Positions 12,701 through 26,274 of a stretch of 64,000 bases of DNA are shown piece by piece. Made by a program: the position numbers and the translations under genes. The stretch lies in assembly GCA_030762175.1 (NCBI GenBank), contig CM060842.1, forward strand, positions 46,470,001 through 46,534,000, given 5' to 3'. The notes under the pieces are model-generated. The model worked only from the letters and a program-made list of their open reading frames with translations, made no database searches and was not told where the DNA came from. The DNA comes from Metallyticus violacea. Lineage: Eukaryota; Arthropoda; Insecta; Mantodea; Metallyticidae. How positions within the stretch are numbered: position 1 is the stretch's first letter; the number at the start of each line of letters is the position of its first letter.

Positions 12701-15700
12701 GGAACTGCGACGCTCAGACTTGATGAGGGGCGTCTCGCCCGGTATCTTCACGCGCAGTACCGTCACCAGCTCTGGGTTCCGGCGTCGTAGAGTGCGCACA
12801 GAATTACCGATATCTGTAACAGGAAGATTGACTTCGCACACCTAGGGTTTCTTGAACAGAAAGTTTGGTTATAGGCAAGAACAAATATTTTATTTTAGTG
12901 CACTCTTATTTTAGATCTGCTTGTCTTCGTCCATTCAAGTATATTATTGTACTGTTTTTTTTTTCTGTTAATTATCAACCTTTTGTTTAAACGTCCAGAT
13001 ATTTGGATCTTTTCTGATCTCGAAAGGTAAATCCATTGCCGGTGTATCGGTCCTGGTGGTGTAGTGGTTACCTACTTGCCTCCTAAATCCAAGATCGCGG
13101 GTTCGAACCCGGCCAGAACCGATGGATATTTTCGGGCGTAAAAATTCTAAGTATGGCTTCCTTCGGAAGGGAAGTAAAGTCATGGGTACCATGTTGTACA
13201 TTTACGGCACGAAAAAGAACCTCAAGCCTGAAAGAGATGCCTCTGAGCAAAATTTGTCGGCCGTTTCACGCCCTGAGTTGAATGGTACGCTGATGACCTG
13301 AGATGTTAAAGAGCGTCCAAATCAATGAATCATTACCGGTGTGTAAGGCTAATTTTAGAAATAGAGTCTTTTTTCTTCTATACCTAACAATTAATTTCTC
13401 ATTAATTACTGTTTAGAAATAATGTGATTTTTACCCATTTTTATATATATTCAAATTATAAAATGATCATTAAAAAGAAGATTCTGTTTTTTGAAAATAC
13501 TGATCGTCTGCATCTATAATTGTTTTCAGCAAGTGTATATTTATTAAAATTCTTACTTTGCGACTCTTACTGACATAGTAGCCGAAAATATTATGTGTAT
13601 TGACTACTGTTGATGATGAGAGCTTTCTTTCTTTAATCCTTGAGGAGTTACTTCTGTGGCCATTTTTTTTTATTTTATATAAGAATTGAAATACTTATAT
13701 AACATTTAGTAGCATTATTTCTCATAATTGGGGAAATTTTTATAAAAAGCCTTTTCGTAGCCCATAAACAAAATACAAGTTGGGAGATTGAACGAACTCT
13801 TTTTTGTATTGTTATCAGTACAAATTGATAATCTAGCAAGATATCTCATTCGCTTTGATTTTCTTTAGCATAGAGTAATTAATGATAATTAATCGCCTGT
13901 TTATTATAGAATTTATCTTTTATATACTGCGTTAAAAAGTTTTAAATGTTGCAGTCCCCTCTGGTTCTTTGCTTTAAGATTGAGCATCTGCTAGCTATTG
14001 TGATACACTATGCACCAGTCTTTAATCTTGTTCATAATCGTTAAACCGCCACGGTTGGCCGAGGTCGTTAAGACGCGAACTCATGACGCACTTCCAATCA
14101 CCTATATGTTGTAGTAGGAATATGCATAAATAGTATACACTTTTCCCTTATGTTTTACCTCACCGAGGGACAGGGAAAAACAGCCCTCATATTTGAAATC
14201 AATGCATCAAATTACGTGAAAATCAGTTATAAATAATACAACTGTCATTCATTTCAATTTTGCAGGCTTTTGTTATTACTGCGTCTTGAGTTTAAACTCA
14301 ACAGAAAATTGAACTGTGTAGTTTCAAAGAGGACGAGCGTTTTGCGGTTTTAGCTGGTAGACTCAGAATTTTGCACGCATCCCAAAATGAGGATTTTTTT
14401 TTTCGAAGGGCCTACCAGATCAGCAATTACATAAAAACGAATTGACTCTCCCATGGAGAGGAAAGATGGTTTCTCATGGCACTTTCAAACCAGCAGCTCG
14501 ATTCCACGCCTCCTTTCATTTGTGTTTTATCGTCCCCGGCAGTTAGGACGCACCTGCAGGCTGGCCCCATACCGTGACCACTTCCACCTTAATAAGCAGT
14601 TATCCGCTTTCATGACGCCAAAACAATGTAGGTTGCGAATAAATCGGGCTCGCATTCCGTCTACGAACAATAGCTGCGAAATCAAACACGTTCGTTAACG
14701 AACTGAAGAGGAGGAGGTGGAGGAGGAGGGGGGTGATAAAGACGCTCATCTCGATTTCCGCGTAGTATCGATATGGCAGAACGAGAGTATCGAGATCAAG
14801 GCAAGCTGCTCCCGTGTTGCGCCACTTGTTAGAAAGCAAAGTTACCGTAGGCCACGCCTCGCCCACAAAATTCCCCGCACAAAAAGAGTAGTCCTGGCGG
14901 AAGCAATTTTTTGTGACAGCTAAAAGATGGATATGGAAGGTAAAAGGTGAAACTATTTGCTGGGGCTGGTCAGCACCGGAACTCACTCGCAGCACTGCAT
15001 CCTGGGAGTTGGTCTTCATCGCTAAGGTTTCTGAAACTGAGTCATGGATTACATTTCTGGGGTAAACTTTATAGGAGAGCTTGAGTTTTATCCCAATACC
15101 TTAAGTAGATATTCTTCATTATAATAACAATATTGTACTAAGTAAACACCATCTAAGATAACTGTACTGAGTATTTAGATTGTGTTCTATAGAGTGTATT
15201 CCATTACATTACTTAATATAGCTTACTACAGAATTTTGAGATTCCTCCTAAGGCGCCGGTAGTTTAGATTGGATTTGATATGTGGGAACAGAGGAGGAAT
15301 TTTCGGTACTAGGCGTGCTCAAGAACTGGCTTTTTGTGTCCAATGATGGTTAGGCACGGAGATAGGCATGGTACCTAACATTGTTTCCATCCTGAAACCT
15401 CCCTTCAAGCTGTTCGAGCCCCTCATAAGGGCCCTTCCACACTAGATACCGGGTAGAAACCTTTCCAAAGCGCAAGCCACCGACACACCGCACACATCAT
15501 CAACCCATTTCGCCTGAAGTGAGAACCAACGAAATGAAAATGAGGTGAAGTGGTAGAGCGCCAAATTCATGGAAAGGAAAAATCCATCTTAAGCGATTAG
15601 TGAAGGAAACCACAGGAACAAAGGGGAAAAAAATAGCATGGCAGGTCTCAATGGATTTGAACCTCCCGAATGTAAGCCCTAAACGTTACTGTCCGAGCCT

Positions 15701-18700
15701 TTCTGCTCGGTAAAGCACAGTTTGGGGTTTCGTGCTATTTTTTGTTTTCTTATTAAATAGTCCAATATAAAACATTTGTATTATTATAGTGAACAATGTA
15801 TATTTAATAACGTAAAAATGACTTCCAGAAAAAATGCAAAACTTTTATAACAATTACTGGAAAATATCTATGTACTCTTTGATAATTACTTTGCTTCTCT
15901 AAACAGAAGTTTGATGAAAAGCATGTTATTCATACCACGTAATATATCTCCATCAGCAAGATATACGGAAACTTTATAAACTCAATGTTCTTGTTGCAAA
16001 TAAATGCATCTTCGCCTCTTAAACACAGACGTCATTGCTTTTAAATGCTTCAAATAATGGACAATATTTTCTAACATCACCTAAAATATGCTTCTTTCCA
16101 CTCTTCCGAAACTGGGATTCACTATCTCTGTATCAGACTTCTTCTAACAGGTTCAGCATATCCCGTTCCAAAATCACACCTTTCGGGAACATTACTCAAG
16201 AGTGCCGGGAACCGAACCTGATTTCTGCGGATCGATAGCCACGGTTTTTTGTAACACATAAGTTCTGAAGAAAGAGTTAGCCTTGCCATTGACTTTGGTC
16301 GTCGTAAAATACTCGAGTTTCCTTGCTCTTCAGTGAGAGCTGAGTATTTTAAAATCTGGGTTATAAGCACGAAATGAAAATGTTAAGATCTTTTGTAGAG
16401 TACTCATCGTAAATTAAATCAACATTTTCACACTAAGAGTATAATTAAATATCTCGCATCTGAGAAAATAACAGAAAGAACACAAGAAACAAAATAATAA
16501 GAACCTCAGTTATCGACCATCAATTAACTGAAATGGCAATTATTCGGTCTGAGCCTTGGAACAATTTTCGGAAGGAAACATTACACATGCAACTTTATTC
16601 TGTAGTTTTAATATGGCATTTGTATTGCACTATGTTTGTCCTTAAACTTCTATCGCAAATATTTAGCACAATAGTATTGTATACATATTAAATGTAATTT
16701 GGAGTTTAGGTGCCTTTTGTGCATTTATTGTACCATGCACTTTTATCCGAGTAGAGCTATATTGCCTATCCTATTACAGCACATAAATTTAAATATTTAC
16801 TACATTGTAAACACTTTAGGTCTATATATCAGTTAAATAACCATAAAACATTTACAATTTTTATAACGACTGAATTATTTCATTTTCCGAACATTTTGAT
16901 TATCCGACCACAATCTGTCCCAATCAGAATAATCGAACGTTCTATTGTACGTGTTAAGTTCCAAGCGAACAAAGCATGAAATTCATATCGATTTAACGGT
17001 ACCTTCAGATAAATTATTTAAAATTTATATTACGTTTTAGCAAAAAAAAAAAAAAAAAAAATAAATAAATAAATAAATAAATAAAAATAAAAAATAAATA
17101 AAAACATATAAAATAAACTTAATATTATCTTGATCATATTTAAATATTGCATTTAAATGAAGGCGAGACAAAGAGACGCGTTCTTAGCTAGAACCTTTAA
17201 TAAGATGCGTTGCAAAATATTAAAACCAACTGACGAAACTCGTCATTTAAAGACAGAAACTGAAATCATATTTTAACTAAGAATAAAGTTATCTAATATT
17301 TATCATATGATTAGTTACAAACAAATGCATTCCTTCCAGAGACTGCCCAATACAAAAAAATAGTCCGTTGCAAAATGATAAGAACACTTCATTAATATCC
17401 TATAAAGGTACCCATTTTCATAACAATCTGAATCACACGATCCGTCATACCCTCTCCAAGTTTCTGTAACACAGAGAGAGTTCAAGATGATTCATTCAGA
17501 TATAATTAGAGGTCTTTAATTTCTGCATACTAGTATGTTGCTTTCCATCGCGTTAAACTTACCTGCATAAGTTGGACTATACATTTTTCATAGGATTTAG
17601 ATCCGGGTAATTGGTGGGCCAAACACTTTTGCGGCGAAACCACTTCCTTCTGTATTTGGCAGTGTGGATGGTTGCATTATTCTACTGAAATATCGAATTT
17701 TCTGTACCAATCCTTTCCAAAATAGATAGAAGGTGTTCTTTAAGCTGCGACTTTCACACAACCTGCAGGGAACGCAAGATGTGCTTTCCCTCCATACTCC
17801 AATCCATTGCAGACCATTAGAGACTTTCCTCCTTGCTGCCTCTTTGAAAACCCTTCCTCTTCTTTTCTGAGATGTATCAGTAGTATGCCCAACCATCAGA
17901 ACCGTCCAATTTGGATTTCTTTTCATCGCTGGATATTATACACTTCTTTCTTCTAGATGATGTATTCCTTAGCCCAGACAACCCGACTCTGTTTATTGTG
18001 GACCTTCAGAGGGGACTGCTTCTTTATCTTGTATTTCAATACGTTTCTTTGCCTGACTAGCCTGGACTACGTCCATTAGTGAACATTGACAGTGGAATCA
18101 CGAACAAGGTGTCCCAGAGATGATCTATCAGCACCGAGCTTTGTGATCACTTGTCTCTTTTGTTGAGTCTTTGAAGTTTTTGAGGTCTTCCAGGCGACTT
18201 TTTCATTTCATAATTATTTCTCAGCTTCAGGAAATGTATCATGCGTGGTAACCTGCCAAACCTTCTCGAGACGAAAATATTTCTTTGTGGACTTTAATCT
18301 GGCCTTGTTTGAAGATGGGAAACCCGCCTTCCGACCCATATTTATTTAATCGTGCACCCTTCACGAACGCAACAGGCACAAGGTTGCTCACTGTGCAGTT
18401 GCAGAACAGTGTTTGCTTATAAAGGTCACAAGTGTTCAGCCTGTTTTTATCATTTTGCAATAGAACTCTTTTCTGTCTTCTGACCTGTGTGCAATGAATG
18501 AAATATATTTGTAATTAGTCCTGCGATAAAGATAATATAATTTGATGTACTTCAGTTCTGATATGTTTGATTTATTTTTGCTCTATTAATGACGGGTTTT
18601 ATTAGTTGGTCTTATCATTTTGCAAAGCACTTAGTAAGATTCTAAAAACAAAAACACTATAATAATTTTTCTCCAATTTTTAACAATGCGTGATTAAATT

Positions 18701-21700
18701 TATGAAATGTTATAGACAGCGATTATTTTATGATGGACACCTTAAGATACTTTTAGGGCCTTTTTAAAAAACAATTTTCTCTTAAACTAGCAACCAATGA
18801 AACTGAATATTCAAACTTATGAATTATGAAGGCATATTGAATATCTTGAGAATAGAGTAAGCTGCTTGTTATAAATTGGAAAGCAGCTAAAGGAGGAAAC
18901 ACCTTTGCCATTTAATAGAAAGATGCCTTTGAAGAGATTGTTTTCTGTGTGACAATGGTCATCTGCTCACTCCTCATGTTTCGTGTAGAATTATTTTTAT
19001 TATAATTATTGTTTTTTAAATTTTATTTTTATTATTTTTATTTGTATTTATTCATGTGCCAAACAACGCATCTTTCTAGTCTGTCAGTTCCTCTTTATGA
19101 CTTGTGGCTTTTCTGAAAGAAGAGAGAAGATTTCAGATCATAAACGAAGCAATTATGAAAGAAAAACCTGGATATTATTTTGAAAGGGCTCTGGGATAAG
19201 CCTATTAGTTCCCCAGGGGAAATACTTTCAAGGGAATTAAGGTTCCTTTTATAGTATTAATTGGTTGGATATTTTCCGGACAGACCCTAGTACATTATTC
19301 ATTCCCAACTTTAAAGCAATGGAATACATTTAAAAATATGAACACGTCCGTGAAGCAGTAAACTCTTAATAAATCTCAGTAACAATAAAAACCTTATTTG
19401 CATGCTAAATTACATTGCTATCCCAGACACAATGACAGCCCTGATGTGACGTGCTTTTCTTGAAACTATTGGCTAAAATCAGCATTTTCTCCAGTCGTTG
19501 AACCAAGAAAATCTTACCAGTATATGAAGTAAAATTAAATATTCAACATTAATCGTGATAGCAACACTCAGACTTCAGATTTCAAAAGGAACTTCGATTC
19601 GTTTCAGGTAAACATGAGACGTTCCTAAGTACCTGGCTGTCAGCTACAATTTGGGGGGGGGGAACAGTTGAAAGTATTTAGTTTAAAACTTGTAATTTAT
19701 TATTTTTGATTTTTACTTTGGAGTGGTATCGGGAGTTTGGAAATTTAGCCCGTGATATTTACTTTAAAAACTCCTTTTCAAATAGTTAAATATGAACTTG
19801 TATTCATGAAGATTCATGGAAACTCATAACTTGGGCTTTCTTGTGTGGCCCACAGAGTTGTTTTAATATTTCTGGTTAACTCCACATCCTTCTTACCCAA
19901 GTTATACAGTGTACAGTTGAATTGATTTCAATGCTTGTACAGCCATCTTCGTAAAACCTTACGGAAAACTTCTTAATGGAAAGTTTTAGAGACAGGTTTA
20001 GAATCTTAGGACAATGGAAGTCTTGTAGAGCTAAAATTAACGATTTTATGGCCCTTAAAGAAGCACCAAAAACCCTTGTAAATATTTAATATTATTTAAA
20101 ACGAGGACCTGTATCTAGGAAATTAGTAAGGACAATAGTTTTGTACATTTACTGTAATCTTTGTATTTCTTTAATCATATTCACTAGTATAAACTTTCTT
20201 AATTGGATCGAGTTTGAACTGCGGAAGGTAATTCTCGTGGAATAACTCAAACACATTTCTGAAGGATTAAGAGTGTTCTTGGGTAGCAGAGGGGAAAGCA
20301 AATGTATTATGAACTAAGAAGAGTGGAAAGGATTTAATTGATCTTAATTAATTCGCTTTCTTGAGATGTTGAGGTAAACTTTTTATTTCTGGTACCTTAC
20401 AAATGCATCGACGTATAATTCAGAAGATACAAATACCTGAAACGTTAAAATAATTAATATGGAGATGTCTCCTCTGAATTTGTGGTAGATCAAGGGATCT
20501 ATGGGTTGTCACATAAATTCATTCGCTTCAATAAGTTTCAATTCCTAATTCACATGAGAACACTGCAGCCCCCAATACAGCTACGACAGAGAAGTACAAG
20601 TTGATGCATCCAAGGTCATTCACAAACGTGTACTGAGATATTCAACTAGGGGTTTTTAGGCAACCAGGAAAGCTTAGCTGTACAAAGGGTATAGTGACTC
20701 AGGCAGTCAGTGTAGCTCAAACTGATGGAACTTTGATAAAAATGACGAATTGATGTAACATCCCAAAATTTATCTCAAGTACAAGAAAAGAGCAAGAAAA
20801 CTTCTGCACTTTTTATCACAGTTGCTTAAACTTCACCGTTAATAATTTTTCAATACCGATTTATTTCGGACAGTTTATTTTAAATGATATTTTAATGTAA
20901 ACCATGCAACATTCTGCATTAAGACTCTGATAAATAAGCAATTACTACAGAACTACAGGTAGGATAATATGCTAGTGTTTACATTCACGCTTGTGCTATG
21001 AAGGAAGAAATTTAAAGAAAATACTTGTACAAGTTAATAAATATTTTTGCCAAAAACATTCAAATATATACAACTGATAAAAATACGTGTATCCAGCACG
21101 GTATGACAACACTTAGAGTTTTGTAAAATGGCACAATTAGCTGTTGGATACAGGTTCTGTGTTAAGAAAGAAGGGAGGCAGCAAGGGGAAGAAAAAAACA
21201 GTGCCTGCCAATAAAAAATATGAATATCTCCTACACTGTTAGCAGATGTTCAGGTCCTGTTGCCCGGTTTTCCGGTGAGAAGTCCGGTCACAGAGCGTCA
21301 GCAGAAATGAAGATTGTAGATATTAGTTGTATAAAATAATAAATTAATTCATTTTAAATTCCAGTTGCAATTATAAATTTAATTATACGTTGTAGTTAAA
21401 ATAGCCGTAGTGCTGGATTCCAGTACCGTTTAGTTCTTTGAAGTTTTAGTTTTTTTTAGTTATAGTATTATTACTGTAAAATTTAATTGTAATTGTAATG
21501 ATAAATGTGAGAGGAATAAATAAAAATTAATCTGGAAAATTATGTTCTGATATAGAATCAGTTTATCAGGATATAAGCATTGTAAAATAAAATTAAAAAA
21601 AAAAAAAGAATCTCCTACACTAATAGTGACAGAATAACCGGACTTAGATTTTATGTTAGAAAAGCTCACCAAGTTTCAATAGATCTCTACATATGTACGA

Positions 21701-23745
21701 TCACTAAAGCACAAGTCAAAGCATGTTAACTTTAGGGCTTCACGTTCATTTTACATTACGACATGTGGGTTTTCTTCTCCCCATGTACGCTGATGACCTG
21801 AGATGTTAAAGATCGTCCATAAATAAATAAATTCTCCCCATGCTTTACGGTTGTGCTGGTGCGCACCTTACCAGACGTGTGAAAGATGACTTCATCTGAG
21901 AATGCGACATGATTGTCATCATCACTGTGAGATAACATTGAATTGCGAACTCGGCCCGTCCATGTTTGTTATTTGACTGCAGCTTCTGCACAATTTGGAT
22001 TTTATATGCTGTAAGTCTCAATGTTTTATGGACAATATCGTGAACAGTGAACTTTGTAATACCCAGATCTGAACTGGCTCATGGAATTGATTTCTGCGGA
22101 ATACGCTGAAAAGCCTGCCTAACATCAGCTTCAGCTGCAGACACTTTTTTGCCGCTTCCCTTCTTAACACAACTTGTTTCTAACAGCTGATATGTCATTT
22201 CACAATAGTACGACGCTCTGGAGCATTTTCACCATATTCCTGCCCGAATCATTTTTGCACTGAAATTGGGAACTTTAATTCATCTAACCAATAACAACAT
22301 TACACTTTCTGCTGAATTGTGAATCCCGCCATTTTAACTCTTAGATATCGTCATACCAAGCGTAGGCGCACTAGCATCATAATTTTCATTGTTACAGGAC
22401 TTGGAGAGTTTCTACACAAGAGAAGATGAAAATCATATTTATATCTTAATTGAAGTAATTCACATTACTTATTGGTAGTGATTCTGCCAGGCACACTGTA
22501 TCACGAACACAGAAAATATATAGGACTTGTGGTTGTTCTTGAGCAACATTTTATGTCTTAGGTTCTTAATATCTATGGCGATATGTCCCAGCTTGCGACA
22601 AAATCAGCTGTGCATAATAGTTTTCACATGTTTTACAAAATCCCTCCTAAAACCAAAATATCTGAAAGGAAAGCGATTGATTCGTGAAAATATTTTTCAT
22701 TTTCTATTTTGTTACAGCTGAACTTTATAATAGTATTATATCAAGAGATTACTTGCAATTTTGAATGCCAGATATTTAAGTATGCGGTATTTTAGAGTAC
22801 TGATGACTAATATGAGAATTACTTGATCTACAATTCAAATGCTGCTTTTGTTTCAAGAACTAGAGTTTACGCCGTATTTTTCTATGCATTTCTGTTTAAC
22901 TTAGACTGAAAGTACGGCCAATTTTCTCTTTGCTGGGTTCTGGGGATTGTAATGGTAGGAAATAAATCCATACAGAGCCTCTCTCCTGTTTAAATGCTTT
23001 CACCTTCCAGGATCATCAGCTATCAGAAGTCACGGCGGTGACCGTGATGTGCTACAAGGCCGCATTGTTTGGGCTACGCCCATTTTAATGAAACGTGCAC
23101 CTTCTCCAGAACACGATCAACTAACTAAAACAAGCAAGAGCGAAATCTTCGGTTTCTGTAAAGTGGAAGGAAGCACAAATCCAGAACGGTTATTACAAAG
23201 AGAGAGCGTGTATTGACAACAGAGATCGACGAAAATGCAGTGAAAGAAGGGAAATTTGCCCATCTCAGAGCAATCTCCACTTCAGAGAAATTGGCTGTCA
23301 GCGTTTACTGATGCTTATTCATGGATTTTTGTTCAGCAATTGGAAGGTCTTCACCAAGGAAATTTCGTGACAGTGCATACGTATCTGGAAATTTTGTAGC
23401 GTGTATTATAATTGTTAATTACATATTCATGTAGAAAAATGTAAATACTAAAAAAGAAAGCATTTGAAACAAAGGAAATAACATCATGATGCTTTTATTT
23501 ACATGACTTAATTGAGTAGCTAATAACAAGGACATAGCGATTAGAGGCTTTAAAAATGAAAATACTAAATTTAAAAAGTTCAATTAAACATTTTATAACA
23601 ATTGAGCATATGAGAACAAAGTTAATAGATTTTACTGTTGATAAGCAGACTATGGAAAATATAAATAGTTGGAAAGTTAAAGTAGATAATAAATTTATAA
23701 TTAACAGAAAATAATGATTAACACACGAAAAGATACGAACAGATT

Positions 23746-23789
<44 letters not shown>

Positions 23790-26241
23790 TGTAATTTAAA
23801 CTTGTATGAAGCAATAGTACTTCTTAGTTACGGGCCGTGGAAATTATTTGTTAATTTTTTTTTTTTATGTTTTATTTATTGTCGCTTTGACTGCATTGGT
23901 CTTCTCGCGACATCTGTAGGCTGTGAAATGAATAATATTGTGTAAGTCGGTAGGGATTATTGAAATAATGATGGCGAAAATGAGTTCGAAGTTCTTGGCA
24001 CCTTAACGCTATCTGGCATTTACCTTCTCAAGGCAAAGAAAAACTCAAAAAAAACCTTGGTCAAATAGCTTGACTTGACCGGGATTCGAACCCAGGATTT
24101 CCAGATTAGTAATCGCAAACGCTACCACTACACGAAGGCGGTTTTGAAATCTTCTCGAGTGCAAAAACACGGTTTTCCAAAATGATTTATCTGAAATTAA
24201 AAAGAGCCGAATACTTAAGTGTTAAAATATCATCAGGTAAAAGCTGCCAACCCAAGGCCCGCATATTTCAGCGGCACTTCAAGCAATTATCTGCGACCCT
24301 CCAATCTTACACTCGGTTACAATATTTTACTGAAGTTGCAAACTAAAGAATGACGGCAGTACAAAGCAGTAACCCGAAACATAAGACAAAGACATATGAA
24401 GAATATTGAAGAAACAGATCACTTTTTGCCATTTTTACATACATTCAGTCATTATGAAGACATTTGTTGACTTAAAATTAAAGAATTAAAATGTTTCAAC
24501 ACGTTTGATTGTAAGAAATACCTCTATTTGGAAACACTTATATGAACAGCTTTTTAACAGAATGTAGTTACAAAACATCACAACTCCAATCCAGAATTAC
24601 TTATGTCCATCTGAAAACAACCGTTGCAACATCTTCAGTGGTCAAAGATGGTCGTGTTTTCTAATACACAACAAGAATATAATAGAATAAAAGTTGTAAA
24701 GTAATGCTGAAATACTAAGGCTTTTCACAAACTTGTGACAATTTGTAACAAATATAGGAACGAGTTTAGGCGGTAATGCTTGGAAAGTCCCGTGTTCAAA
24801 GCCATCCTGAATTTTTTAAATATTTTATATGATTTCCTTTGATCTTTTCATTCCACGAATTTAAGTTTAAGAATTTAATTTTCATTTCTCCCGTTAGTTG
24901 TGTTACAGGGTCGAATGTATCAGGCGAGGTGGTGTTGAGACGATAGCTTACTCTTTGGAAGCGTCTGGTGTACAGAAGCGCCCCTTCTGAGAGTCTCAAA
25001 CTCCTTAGAGAGAGGGGGGATGTCAGTGTTTTATCTAGAAACATTATTACGTATTTGATAAACACAAACGGCCAGCCCTTGAGCAAAGCTGAAGTACCAT
25101 CCCAGGTCCCTACCAATCCGATCCAATGTAACATATACAGGAAATTGCTCCCAAAATAACTTTGCATACTAGCTACTTTTCCAAGCAAAGAATGATACCT
25201 CCGTTGCTATTTTCTACAAACTTTTTTTTTTCTGTACCTGCTACTAGAACTATTACTTTTAAAATCAAAATATTAGCAGCGAATGTGATGGAAGTGATAA
25301 TGAAAATCAGAGTTTGCCGATTGGTCCGCGCTTTATTTTAAATGAAGCCGATAAACCCACTTTGCAAGGTTTTTAAATCAGGTAAAGGAAGGGAATATAT
25401 TAAATTATATCAACATGCTGCAGGAAAATCTATCTTAATTTAAAATAGATGTAGTTTGGCCACTTGTGTAAATACTCACAGAACAATAAATGCAAGTATA
25501 GTAAAGAGCTAGCACATATAAAAGTTCGGATTACTACAAAAACAAGACTGTTGAGGATACGAATTATCCAAAATATCGTGCGCTCTGCGTACCAGCTCTC
25601 GGCGTTTTATTGTTATTATTCTGAACCTTTTTCTTATTATCTATAATATGCCAGGTGACCAGGTTACCCTATGTTTTAAATGAAAGCATTAAAGGAAAGT
25701 GAGGTGGTATTCGGTAATTCAGATGCTAAGAGTATCAGCACGGTAAGCCGAAGATCCTTGCTTCTATCTCGGAATTATTCCTACCTGACTTTGATTCCAA
25801 ACTTCGTTTTAACATACGGCCCGTGTGGGAAAAAATCATATTTAATATATAGTTTTTTTTATTGGTCCACATCGACGTAGTGAACGGTTATCTACCTTCG
25901 TTTAAAATGTGGCGTAGGTTAAGAATTATTTTCAGTTTAACCCCTTAAAATTACTAAATGAAATTTAATAGATTCGAGACCAAAATGCATCAAATTAGCA
26001 AACTATTCTAAAGAATAGGGAAGATTTCTTAATATAGATATAACTCTAACCAGTATATCCTGCATAGTTATTATAATGATATAGATAAATCTATTGAGTA
26101 GTTTAATTAAGAAATATTCAATTGGTGATGCATGGTTTATGTAACAAAAATAATAGCAGTAGCTTTTGTAGAATTATTGATGTGTTAGGATAGAGGCCAT
26201 GTAAATAAAATTTGTTGCTCTTTAATTGGAGAGAAAATATC

Positions 26242-26274
<33 letters not shown>

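Noticed and set aside
12615..12845. Plus-strand open frame across exon 4
   Set aside because: Antisense of exon 4; the plus frame has no recognisable motif.
13047..13120. Possible genuine tRNA gene
   Set aside because: The arms and A/B boxes belong to the SINE head. The anticodon stem is mismatched and the SINE body follows directly.
16122..16370. Another tRNA-like SINE on the minus strand
   Set aside because: A B-box-like GGTTCGGTTCCCGG is present but no second copy, clear A box or tail supports it.
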